Numbered from the stretch's first letter, positions 1 to 6,534 are shown. The stretch: DNA of 8,318 nt from Sandaracinaceae bacterium (GCA_012514415.1 JAAZAH010000222.1:1-8318); one strand, 5' to 3'. Program-made: numbers and translations. The notes: generated from the letters alone by a model not told the origin.

Positions 1-1
1 A

Positions 2-475
2 AAGAGGCGACATCGAGGCATCGACTTTGATAGCACCCGCGGCGAACCTGTCCTCGCGATCGCATCCGGCGTGGTCACCTTCTCGGGTGTCGATCTTCCC
101 GGTCGTGGAACGGCGCGACCCATGCGAAGCCGCGCCGCCAACCGGTTCTCGCCAAGGCGGATGGGAAAAGGCGGGCGCTACGTATGTATCGAGCATGACA
201 CAGCTCGCGATCCGGAGAACAGCGCCGATCCGCCCGATCGCCTCGTCTCTTGCTCGATGCATCTCGACGAGATCAATGTCGAGAACGGCGAGCGCGTTGA
301 GCGCGGCCAGCGGATCGGGACGGTGGGGCGAACCGGAATCAAATATTCCGCACCCCATCTTCATTTCGAGGTCATCCGCAATGGGCGACGCATCGATCCT
401 TCAAAGCTCCTCGAAGAGTTCGTGATCCGGAACCCGCCCCCCAAGCCCAAGCGCATTCGTCGGGGTTCGCGTTGA
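2..475 (+). CDS. M23-family (LytM-type) metallopeptidase, 3' part only
   Basis: This is the C-terminal peptidase domain of a zinc endopeptidase that normally cleaves peptide crosslinks in peptidoglycan. The frame is open to the left edge, so the start and any signal or LysM-type region lie outside the window. Visible motifs in order are the HxGxD element (RHRGIDF, first His at bases 11-13), a GEPVLAIASGVV strand typical of the family, the SMHLDEI segment (His at 260-262, usually YAHL), GERVERGQRIGTVGRTG, and the HLHFEV motif (His codons at 356-358 and 362-364). In the family, the His and Asp of the first motif and the second His of HxH bind zinc. All are present, so the domain looks active. 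A basic, Arg-rich insertion of about 25 residues lies between the first strands and the GRYVCIEHD strand. The protein ends in a basic proline-rich tail. rdgB follows 31 bases downstream on the same strand. Confidence 0.88.
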   Translation, partial: KRRHRGIDFDSTRGEPVLAIASGVVTFSGVDLPGRGTARPMRSRAANRFSPRRMGKGGRYVCIEHDTARDPENSADPPDRLVSCSMHLDEINVENGERVERGQRIGTVGRTGIKYSAPHLHFEVIRNGRRIDPSKLLEEFVIRNPPPKPKRIRRGSR

Positions 476-506
476 AAACGCGCCCAATCTCGGCGAAATA
501 GGGGAG

Positions 507-1187
507 ATGCGTCTCCTCATCGCAACACAAAATCAAAATAAAGTTCGCGAAATTCGAGAGATTCTCGAAGGCTCGACCAAAAACTCCGGACTCGAGCTCG
601 TCGGACTCGACGAGATCGTCGAAGCGCGTGGCGCGCCCATCGAAGAGCCGGTGGAGGATGGGCTCAGCTTCGAAGAAAACGCGCGGATCAAGGCGCGTTA
701 TTATGCGAAGGCCACCGGGCTCGTCGCCATCGCCGAAGACTCGGGTCTTGAAGTGGACGCGCTGGATGGCGCCCCCGGGATCCATTCGGCGCGTTATGCC
801 GGGGTTGGCGAGAGCCGGGAAGAACGCGATCGTGCCAATAACCAAAAGCTGCTTCGCGAGCTCGAGGGCGCTGCCGAGGCCGAACGCGCAGCCCGCTTTG
901 TATGCGCGCTCTCGGTGGTCTCCTCCACGGGCGAAGTCCTTTATGAGACGCGCGGCGAGTTTGAGGGGCGGATTGGAACGGAACCACGCGGCGATGGCGG
1001 CTTTGGTTATGATCCCCTCCTCTTCATCCCGGAGTTGGGCAAGACCAGCGCCGAGCTCACGAGCGAAGAGAAGAACGCGCGGAGTCATCGTGGGGCCGCG
1101 TTTCGCGCGCTCGCGAAGGTGCTTCCATCCCTCCTCGCAACGCTGAGCCAAGCTGCGGGCGATACGAAGCTCGAGGGCGAGCGATGA
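507..1187 (+). CDS. rdgB: XTP/dITP diphosphatase (non-canonical purine NTP pyrophosphatase, RdgB/HAM1 family)
   Basis: This cytosolic house-cleaning enzyme hydrolyses dITP, XTP and ITP to the monophosphate plus pyrophosphate, keeping deaminated purines out of DNA and RNA. The protein is 226 residues, slightly longer than the usual 195-205. It opens with the nucleotide-binding TQNQNKVREI motif (T7, N9, K12, E15), then SFEENARIKA (54-63), AEDSGLEVDALDGAPGIHS (76-94, with the conserved Asp78), GGFGYDPLLF (164-173) and SHRGAA (193-198). The excess length is a short loop near residues 22-30 and about 20 extra C-terminal residues. The ATG start gives the canonical N-terminus. A GGGGAG purine run (501-506) lies directly before it, which is unusually tight spacing for a ribosome binding site. 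The stop codon overlaps the next gene's start (ATGA at 1184-1187), implying translational coupling. Family assignment is very secure. Confidence 0.96.
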   Translation: MRLLIATQNQNKVREIREILEGSTKNSGLELVGLDEIVEARGAPIEEPVEDGLSFEENARIKARYYAKATGLVAIAEDSGLEVDALDGAPGIHSARYAGVGESREERDRANNQKLLRELEGAAEAERAARFVCALSVVSSTGEVLYETRGEFEGRIGTEPRGDGGFGYDPLLFIPELGKTSAELTSEEKNARSHRGAAFRALAKVLPSLLATLSQAAGDTKLEGER

Positions 1188-1972
1188 AAATCGACGAACG
1201 AGCCATTCTGATTACCGGCGCGGCGAGCGGCCTAGGCGCCGAATTCGCTCGTCAACTCGCCGATCAAGGCGCAAAACTCATCCTTTGGGATCGTGAGGAA
1301 GCGAAGCTTCGAGCCCTCGCCTCCGAGCTCGGAGCGCATCATGAGGTTGTCGATCTCCGCGACGCCGACGCAATTCAACGCGCCATGCGATCGAGCCGGA
1401 AGGCTGCCGGACGGATCGGTCACGTGCTCCTGTCGGCGGGCATTTTAGCGGTCGGGGATGCGTCGAGCGTCTCGCTCGAGGACAACCGTGCGATGATGGA
1501 GGTGAACTACCTCGGCTCGATCGCCGTCGCACATGCGGCGCTCCCCATCCTCGAGGCCGATCAAGAGACAGCTCAGCGCTCCATCCTGCTCTTTGTCTCA
1601 AGCGTCGCGGGGATCCGCGGCTTTCCCCAACTCGCCGGGTATTCCGCGTCCAAATTCGCCATTGTCGGCTATGCCGAGGCGCTCCGCACCGAGCTCCGAA
1701 AGAAGAGGATCGACATCCGCGTGCTGCTCCCCTCACCCATGAAGACGCCCATGGTCGATGCGCTCGCCGAGATCCCGCCGGTCTATCGCCTCTCCAAGAT
1801 GTACACCGCCGAGGCGACAGTCAAATACACACTGAAGGCCCTCGATCGGCCGGGATTCAAAATCTTGCCCGATGGAAATGCGCGCCTCGTGAACATGCTC
1901 CTTCGACGGGCACCCAAGCTTCTCGATCGCGTCTTGGGCCTCGCCGAACACCTTCCTTCGCGTCAAAACTGA
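1184..1972 (+). CDS. SDR-family NAD(P)-dependent oxidoreductase, substrate unknown
   Basis: This 262-residue classical short-chain dehydrogenase has a complete Rossmann and catalytic set. The glycine-rich cofactor motif TGAASGLG is at 11-18, and Asp36 ends the second strand (LILWD), which in this family favours NAD(H). DLRD is at 57-60, and SAG at 84-86 replaces the usual NAG. The catalytic tetrad is Asn108 (VNYLGS), Ser139/140 (VSSVAG) and YSASK with Tyr153 and Lys157. The C-terminal 30 or so residues (LVNMLLRRAPKLLDRVLGL) form a basic amphipathic stretch that might touch membrane or an acyl substrate; that is inference. Its ATG overlaps the rdgB stop, so it is co-translated with rdgB. The neighbouring SCP2 gene hints at lipid metabolism but does not prove it. 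The substrate cannot be told from sequence. Confidence 0.93.
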   Translation: MKIDERAILITGAASGLGAEFARQLADQGAKLILWDREEAKLRALASELGAHHEVVDLRDADAIQRAMRSSRKAAGRIGHVLLSAGILAVGDASSVSLEDNRAMMEVNYLGSIAVAHAALPILEADQETAQRSILLFVSSVAGIRGFPQLAGYSASKFAIVGYAEALRTELRKKRIDIRVLLPSPMKTPMVDALAEIPPVYRLSKMYTAEATVKYTLKALDRPGFKILPDGNARLVNMLLRRAPKLLDRVLGLAEHLPSRQN

Positions 1973-2086
1973 ATGGCGCTTCATTCTTAGGGTGCAACCG
2001 CGCGCGAGATCGGATAGAAAGGCCATGGCGCTCTCGTCCATCCCATGCGGTGAGTCGCCCCCATCCCAGAAAACGGAGAATTTTTC

Positions 2087-2425
2087 ATGTCTACACCCGC
2101 CGAGATCTTCGAGAAGATCGCCGCCAAAGCGGCCGAGAACCCCAGCGAGGCCCATGCGGTCGACGCCATCTTCCAGTTCGACATCACGGGCGATGACGGT
2201 GGCACCTTCGTCCTCAACATGAAGAGCGACAACGGTGGCAACTTCCTCAGCCGTGAGCCCAACCCGAACGCCGTCGCCACCATCACCGTCGATGGCGCCG
2301 ATTGGTCCGCGATGGTCGCAGGTGAGCTTGATCCCATGCAGGCCTTCATGGGCGGCAAGATCAAGATCGACGGCGATATGACCGCCGCGATGAAGCTCCC
2401 CGGGCTCATGAAGCTCGCTCAGTGA
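2087..2425 (+). CDS. Stand-alone SCP2 sterol-binding domain protein
   Basis: This small cytosolic protein of 112 residues consists of a single sterol-carrier-protein-2 fold. Such domains bind lipids or fatty acyl-CoA in a hydrophobic tunnel. Family features include the N-terminal helix (STPAEIFEKIAAKA), alternating strands with IFQFDITGDDGGTFVLNM (28-45), a strand ATITVDGADW (64-73), and the typical ending AGELDPMQAFMGGKIKIDGD (78-97) followed by a Met/Leu-rich C-terminal helix. The ATG is preceded by CGGAGAA (2074-2080), a good ribosome binding site at normal spacing. The 114-base gap after the dehydrogenase gene suggests its own promoter, although I find no convincing -35/-10 pair there. 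A hairpin terminator follows. The precise ligand is unknown. Confidence 0.9.
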   Translation: MSTPAEIFEKIAAKAAENPSEAHAVDAIFQFDITGDDGGTFVLNMKSDNGGNFLSREPNPNAVATITVDGADWSAMVAGELDPMQAFMGGKIKIDGDMTAAMKLPGLMKLAQ

Positions 2426-2455
2426 GCTTGCGCTTCACCCCGCGAAACGAAGATG

Positions 2456-2480
2456 GCCTCCCGGTTGGGAGGCTTTCTCA
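2456..2480 (+). terminator. Rho-independent terminator after the SCP2 gene
   Basis: A perfect 7-base stem, GCCTCCC (2456-2462) and GGGAGGC (2467-2473), encloses a GGTT loop and is followed by TTTCTC. It lies 31 bases after the SCP2 stop and before the stop of the convergent gene on the other strand. The T run is short and interrupted but is on the + strand side, so it best serves the SCP2 transcript. Confidence 0.75.
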
Positions 2481-2521
2481 ATTGGCCCCTCCTTCATCCG
2501 CGCGAGCGACAAGGAGCGGCC

Positions 2522-3310
2522 TCACCAGCGATAGGTATCGCGAAAGCGAAAGCCCGCGGTCCCGAAAATCGCTCGCCCCGATCGAAGCTCGAGCGCGGGA
2601 ATGTCGCGATCGAAGCCGCCGCCAAGACCAAAATCGAGCTCGGTCCAATCGTTGATAAAGATGCGGATGCCGCCTTGGACATTCATCCGTCGATTGGCAC
2701 GTGGATCGTAAGGATCGCGATAAGCAAACTCGGCGATGACGGCGACGCGCTCATGGGCGCGGACATCGAGTGCGACGCCGCCGGTGAGCCAATCGACCAA
2801 AGCTCGATCGGCAGGCACACCCTTGCCCTCGCCTTGCATGTTGATGCCGAGATTGAGATGGAGGGCGAAGATATCGAAGTACATTCGCTCGGTCACGGAC
2901 GCGTACACATAGCCGCCAAACCCACGCGGTCGCGCCTCGCCGACGCCCCATGGGGGTCGCACACCCGAGACCAGCGCGAGCCCCGGTCTCCAGCCACGCG
3001 GACGCATCACGCTCCCCTTCAGCTCGAGGAGCGGCGCGTTCAAGCGATAGGTCTCTTGAACAGCAGCGAACTGAATTCCATGCCTCGCGCCGAACGAAAA
3101 CTCGAGCCAATCCGTGAGCCCCATATTGAAGAAGAGGGAATGGTCGACGAACTCATCGTTGGCGATGACGTAGGTCTCGAGTTGCGCCTTCCTTAAGAGA
3201 AGCGAATCCGCGCTATCGACGATGAAGGGTCGCTCGGCCTCGGCCACCTTCGCAAAGAGCAAAAGCGCGAGCATCGCGAAACCCAAGGTGGCGAGTTGGA
3301 TGCGAGGCAT
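2522..3310 (-). CDS. Predicted outer-membrane beta-barrel protein of unknown function
   Basis: I do not recognise a named family. From the ATG at 3310 the product is 262 residues with a clear signal peptide: MPR, a hydrophobic core (LATLGFAMLALLLFA) and an AEA cleavage site near residue 25. The mature part is rich in short alternating segments ending in aromatic residues or glycine, such as LTDWLEFSFGARHG, GFGGYVYASVTERMYFDIFA, WTELDFGLGGGF and the C-terminal AIFGTAGFRFRDTYRW. This pattern, with a terminal aromatic residue, is typical of outer-membrane beta-barrels of roughly 10-12 strands. An in-frame TTG at 3343 would add 11 residues ahead of the signal peptide and is less likely. It diverges from the OpgC-type gene across a 204-base gap in which I see no clear promoter. 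It converges on the SCP2 gene. Confidence 0.75.
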   Translation of the reverse strand: MPRIQLATLGFAMLALLLFAKVAEAERPFIVDSADSLLLRKAQLETYVIANDEFVDHSLFFNMGLTDWLEFSFGARHGIQFAAVQETYRLNAPLLELKGSVMRPRGWRPGLALVSGVRPPWGVGEARPRGFGGYVYASVTERMYFDIFALHLNLGINMQGEGKGVPADRALVDWLTGGVALDVRAHERVAVIAEFAYRDPYDPRANRRMNVQGGIRIFINDWTELDFGLGGGFDRDIPALELRSGRAIFGTAGFRFRDTYRW

Positions 3311-3514
3311 TCGAGACGATCCATGGTGGGTGGAACGGCTCAAATCTTCATCAGCCGAGGGACGATCGCAAGTTCGCGCCGATCAAACGCTCAGCGCGCG
3401 CGCTTCGAAGAGCAGCAAAAAAACCGTGGGGCTGCCCATTGAGGACTACGATCTCCACCGCGCCCCTGTCATCCTCAAATGGACACACCTTGGGTTTATG
3501 ACACGCTAATCGTC

Positions 3515-4642
3515 ATGGAGCGCCGCCTCGAGCTCGATATTGCCCGCGGGCTGATGATCGTCTGGATGACCTATTCGCATCTCCCGACGGCGACGCGCGG
3601 GTGGCTCAACTATCCGTTTGGTTTCGTCTCGTCCGCTGAAGGCTTCGTCTTCCTCTCCGCGCTCCTCGTCGGGCTGATCTACACGAAACTCATGGAGCGA
3701 GAAGGCGTACGGGCCGCTCAAGAAAAGCTCCTCCGTCGCGTCGGAAAACTTTATCTCTACCACCTCGGGCTGATCCTCCTACTTTTTTTCGGGATCGCCC
3801 CCTTCGTCGATCCAGAGACCCACGGCGCTCTCGCGGGCGTCGCCTATCGCTACGCCGAAGTCGGTCAAATCCAGGCAACGCTCGAGGCCGCGCTGCTCCT
3901 TCATCAGCCGCCACTGCTCGACATTCTCCCGATTTACATCTTTTTCATGCTCTCCACCGTGCCGATCCTGCGTTTGATCGACGCCGGGCGCTTTTGCATC
4001 GTGCTCGGTCTAAGCGCGCTCGTCTGGCTCGGGGCGCAGCTCGGGCTCAAAGCGTGGGTCGCCGAATTCGAACGAATGTGGCTTCCCCCCTTCTATCCCG
4101 ATATGCGCCATCGCGGCGCCTTCGACCCCTTCGGCTGGCAGCTGCTTTGGTTTCTCGGCATCGGCGTCGGCATCGCGTGGGCCAAAGGGAAGCTGCCCTC
4201 ACGTGAGCGTATCGAACGTTGGGCCTTCCCGAGCCTCCCGCTGATCCTCGCCCTCGCGCTCGCTCGCCACATCCCCCACCCACCTCTCGAGCAGGGCGCT
4301 CATCTCGTCTATTTCGATAAATGGAGCCTTGGCATCGTCCGCGTGCTCAACTTCTTCCTTCTCTTTCCCCTCGCGCTCCGCATAAGCCGCGCCCTCGACC
4401 TTGCGCGCTTTGAACCTATCGCAAAGCTGGGGCGCGCCTCGCTCGAAACTTACGTCGCACACCTCCCCCTCACCTTCATCGCGCTCTATGCAGTCGGCGA
4501 AGAGGGCGGGAAGCTTGCGCCCCTCGCTTCACTCTTCACCCTCACGGCTTCGTATCTCGTGCTCTACGCTGTCGCGATGCTGCACGAAAAGCGAAAGGCG
4601 AGGCCGACCGTCACGCCGCCTAGGATTCAACCGGCAGGCTGA
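3515..4642 (+). CDS. OpgC-family integral membrane acyltransferase-like protein
   Basis: This inner-membrane protein of 375 residues has about ten hydrophobic segments. The N-terminal signature RRLELDIARGLMIVWMTYSH (His22) followed by FGFVSSAEGFVFLSALLVG (Glu42) matches the OpgC family, which in Proteobacteria succinylates osmoregulated periplasmic glucans. LLDILPIYIFFML and FDPFGWQLLWFLGIGVGIAW are further family hallmarks. The usual FVFLSG is FVFLSA here. No opgG or opgH glucan genes are adjacent, so the acyl acceptor is unknown. The start is uncertain: an in-frame ATG at 3479 would add 12 residues, but those codons have lower third-position GC and the conserved signature begins right after 3515. 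Neither ATG has a strong ribosome binding site. The 3' end overlaps the convergent GST gene by 23 bases. Confidence 0.85.
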   Translation: MERRLELDIARGLMIVWMTYSHLPTATRGWLNYPFGFVSSAEGFVFLSALLVGLIYTKLMEREGVRAAQEKLLRRVGKLYLYHLGLILLLFFGIAPFVDPETHGALAGVAYRYAEVGQIQATLEAALLLHQPPLLDILPIYIFFMLSTVPILRLIDAGRFCIVLGLSALVWLGAQLGLKAWVAEFERMWLPPFYPDMRHRGAFDPFGWQLLWFLGIGVGIAWAKGKLPSRERIERWAFPSLPLILALALARHIPHPPLEQGAHLVYFDKWSLGIVRVLNFFLLFPLALRISRALDLARFEPIAKLGRASLETYVAHLPLTFIALYAVGEEGGKLAPLASLFTLTASYLVLYAVAMLHEKRKARPTVTPPRIQPAG

Positions 4643-5552
4643 GATCCAAGTCCATCCCGACGGGCACAATGCCGTAGGGGTTGATGGTCGGATGGCTTCG
4701 ATAGTAGTGGTTCCGGATGTGATCCATTCGGACCGTCTCGGCGACGCCCGGTAGCTGGTAGATGCGCCTCGTATGCGCGTAGAGATTCGGACAGTCCGCG
4801 ATGCGCCTGAGGTTGCATTTGAAATGCGTGACGTAGACCGGATCGAAGCGGACGAGGGTTGTGAAGAGTCGGATATCGGCCTCGGTCAGCGTATCCCTCA
4901 CGAGATAACGCTTCCCCTCGAGGCGCCCTTCCAGCACGTCAAGCGCTCGAAAGAGCGGCTCCACCGCCTCTTCGTACGCCTCTTGGGTCGTCGCGAATCC
5001 GGCGCGATACACGCCATTGTTGATGTTCGGATAGACATAGGCGTTGAGCTCATTGATCTCCTGGCGGAGCGCTTTCGGATAGAGCTCTGGGCCTGAACCT
5101 TCCTCCGCCACATCGAAGAGCCGAAGAATTTCCTCGCTCTCATTGCATGAGATGCGCCCCTTGTCGCGATCGAAAAGGACGGGAACCGTCACGCGACCTG
5201 TGTACTTCGGATCGGTCCGGAGATAGAGATCGCGCAGATAGCGCGAGCCAAAGAGCGGATCAGGGTGCGTGGCGTCAAACTCCCAGCCTTCTTTCAGCAT
5301 CAGGGGCGACACCGAGGTGTAATCGATGAAGCGATCGAGTCCTTTAAGCTTCCGCGCAATGAGCGTGCGGTGCGCCCAAGGACACGCGTACGAAACAAAA
5401 AGGTGATAGCGTTTGTCGCCGAGTTGGAAGCGCTCGTTCGGAAGATCGCTCAAGGGGATGCGAAACTGCGCCTCGGTGCGCACAAACCGCCCACCGGTCG
5501 ATTTCGTATCATACCATTCATCATGCCATTGGCCGTCAATCAAAAGTCCCAT
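4620..5552 (-). CDS. yqjG: Glutathionyl-hydroquinone reductase (xi-class glutathione S-transferase, YqjG/ECM4 family)
   Basis: Members of this cytosolic family reduce glutathionyl-(hydro)quinones with glutathione, releasing free hydroquinone and GSSG, and help to detoxify quinones. The protein is 310 residues, the normal family length. The catalytic motif CPWAHR is at 57-62, with Cys57 the expected nucleophile that distinguishes xi-class from Ser/Tyr GSTs. VPVL with the cis-proline is at 123-126 and the glutathione-binding NESEEI at 137-142. YPNINNGVYRAGFA is at 174-187, and HYYRSHPTINPYGIVPVG near the C-terminus is diagnostic. The ATG is preceded by AGG at normal distance. The gene diverges from the unknown gene at 5650 across a 97-base region carrying an inverted repeat. 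It overlaps the OpgC-type gene tail to tail. Function is inferred from family; confidence is high. Confidence 0.94.
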   Translation of the reverse strand: MGLLIDGQWHDEWYDTKSTGGRFVRTEAQFRIPLSDLPNERFQLGDKRYHLFVSYACPWAHRTLIARKLKGLDRFIDYTSVSPLMLKEGWEFDATHPDPLFGSRYLRDLYLRTDPKYTGRVTVPVLFDRDKGRISCNESEEILRLFDVAEEGSGPELYPKALRQEINELNAYVYPNINNGVYRAGFATTQEAYEEAVEPLFRALDVLEGRLEGKRYLVRDTLTEADIRLFTTLVRFDPVYVTHFKCNLRRIADCPNLYAHTRRIYQLPGVAETVRMDHIRNHYYRSHPTINPYGIVPVGMDLDLSLPVES

Positions 5553-5579
5553 GAAGAAAACCTATCACGGCAGCGACAC

Positions 5580-5612
5580 GAATTCTCGGAGCGCCGGGGG
5601 AACGGAGAATTC
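5580..5612. promoter_or_regulatory. Perfect 8-base inverted repeat, candidate operator between divergent genes
   Basis: GAATTCTC (5580-5587) and GAGAATTC (5605-5612) are exact reverse complements separated by 17 bases. They sit inside the 97-base region between the divergent reductase gene and the unknown gene at 5650. Each arm contains the self-palindrome GAATTC, and the two hexamer centres are 27 bases apart. The location and symmetry suit a regulator binding site acting on one or both promoters. No standard -35/-10 boxes are evident nearby. Being an operator is inference; the symmetry is seen directly. Confidence 0.45.
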
Positions 5613-5649
5613 CCTTTCGCTCCTCCGGACTTTGATCTAGGGATTCATC

Positions 5650-6324
5650 ATGTCTTCCATCGATGAGTTGGATCGATTTGCAGAGAGCCTTCGTGAAAAG
5701 GGCGAAACGGGCTTGCGCCTTCGCGCCGTCGAGACCGCGCGCCAGTTCAAACGCTCGTGGATCGAGATGGCACGCGTGATTCTCGAGATTCGAAATCGAC
5801 AGAGTTACGAGGCGTGGGGCTACTCCGACGTCTACGCCTATTGCTTTCAAGAGCTTCGGCTCAAGCGGCCAACCGTCGAAAAGCTAATGCTGAGCTATTC
5901 AACCATCCGGGAGCATGCGCCTAAGGTTCTCAACTACGATGGAATCGCGCAGCCCATCCCATCGGTGGACTCGGTCGATTATCTCGCCAAAGCGCTCCGT
6001 GAGCATGAGCGCGACGACGAGGACGCGCGCCTCCCCTCTGAAGACGTGATCGCGGAACTCAAACAAGCCATCTTTGAAGAAGGAGCACCCGTCCAGAGCC
6101 TCCGCAAGCGCTTCGACCCAATCATCCACCCGAAATCCGACGCGGTTCTTGAAGGGGAGGCGATAAAAAAAGCGCTCGCGGCGCTCAGGAGGCTCGAGAC
6201 AACGCTCCTCGATATCTCCCTCGACGACGATCTTCATGAGGAGAGCCAAGCCCTCTTCGAACGGCTCCACCGCGCGCTTCAAGACGCTCAGGAGGCGATC
6301 GAGGAAAAGAGGCTCGCTTCCTAA
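5650..6324 (+). CDS. Unknown soluble helical protein with HTH-like segment and charged C-terminal helix
   Basis: I cannot name a family. The 224-residue product has no signal peptide or membrane segment and is predicted to be almost wholly helical. Residues 36-85 (SWIEMARVILEIRNRQSYEA, WGYSDVYAYCFQELRLKR, PTVEKLMLSYSTIRE) resemble a layout seen in some phage- and plasmid-associated proteins: a helix, a WGY-type turn, an aromatic helix, then a 'LxLxRPTVEKLM' helix. That suggests a helix-turn-helix-like DNA-binding core, but this is inference. A loop with acidic patches (120-132) follows. The last 55 residues (EAIKKALAALRRLETTLL to the end) are highly charged with heptad-like leucines and may form a coiled coil. 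The ATG is preceded by TAGGGA at good spacing. It diverges from the reductase gene, and the inverted repeat at 5580-5612 lies in its upstream region. It may regulate itself or its neighbour; this is unproven. Confidence 0.8.
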   Translation: MSSIDELDRFAESLREKGETGLRLRAVETARQFKRSWIEMARVILEIRNRQSYEAWGYSDVYAYCFQELRLKRPTVEKLMLSYSTIREHAPKVLNYDGIAQPIPSVDSVDYLAKALREHERDDEDARLPSEDVIAELKQAIFEEGAPVQSLRKRFDPIIHPKSDAVLEGEAIKKALAALRRLETTLLDISLDDDLHEESQALFERLHRALQDAQEAIEEKRLAS

Positions 6325-6436
6325 GCGAAGGTGCGCGCAAACGGGAAGTTCGTGCTAAAGTCCCTGTGCCCCTCAGGACTGGGGGCGCAACCCCTCCGCG
6401 ATGGGACGCGATGGACGCGGAACGCGCCGGAGGAAC

Positions 6437-6450
6437 GAGGCTTCGGCCTC
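6437..6450 (+). other. UUCG-loop hairpin in the tRNA leader
   Basis: GAGGC (6437-6441), TTCG, GCCTC (6446-6450) forms a 5-base stem closed by a C(UUCG)G tetraloop, an exceptionally stable RNA hairpin. It ends two bases before the tRNA's first base. It may mark a structured precursor 5' leader. There is no T run, so it is not a terminator. The role is unknown. Confidence 0.4.
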
Positions 6451-6452
6451 AT

Positions 6453-6534
6453 GCGAGAGTGGCGGAATTGGCAGACGCGCCGGACTTAGGATCCGGTGTC
6501 TTCGGACGTGCGGGTTCAAGCCCCGCCTCTCGCA
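6453..6534 (+). tRNA. tRNA-Leu, anticodon TAG (UAG)
   Basis: The complete cloverleaf is visible. The acceptor stem is GCGAGAG (6453-6459) with CTCTCGC (6527-6533). The D arm is GCG, GAATTGGCAGA, CGC. The anticodon stem CCGGA/TCCGG encloses the loop CTTAGGA, with anticodon TAG at 6487-6489. The long class II variable arm has a GTC-TTCG-GAC hairpin, as expected for leucine, and the T arm is GCGGG-TTCAAGC-CCCGC. The discriminator base is A at 6534, as in leucine tRNAs. The next bases are CCG, so the 3' CCA is not encoded and must be added after transcription. It decodes CUN leucine codons. It resembles the E. coli leuW type. Confidence 0.98.

Noticed and set aside
372..1151. 259-codon open frame on the - strand
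   Set aside because: It is antisense to the secure rdgB gene over most of its length and has no recognisable domain or signal. Long antisense frames are common in GC-rich coding DNA.
1971..1987. Small hairpin GAATG/CATTC after the SDR stop
   Set aside because: The stem is only five weak pairs and no T run follows. It is not a credible terminator.
2453..3196. 247-codon open frame on the + strand
   Set aside because: It mirrors the outer-membrane-type gene on the other strand and begins inside the terminator hairpin. Its composition is charged and low in hydrophobics, with no domain.
3311..3343. TTG start for the outer-membrane-type gene
   Set aside because: It would put 11 polar residues before a compact signal peptide. 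The ATG at 3310 fits export better.
3479..3514. Longer start for the OpgC-type gene
   Set aside because: The extra 12 codons have low third-position GC and lie before the conserved signature. It remains possible, because no start here has a strong ribosome binding site.
3311..3514. Promoters in the 204-base divergent region
   Set aside because: Two promoters are expected here, but I found no -35/-10 pair with acceptable match and spacing on either strand, so none is annotated.
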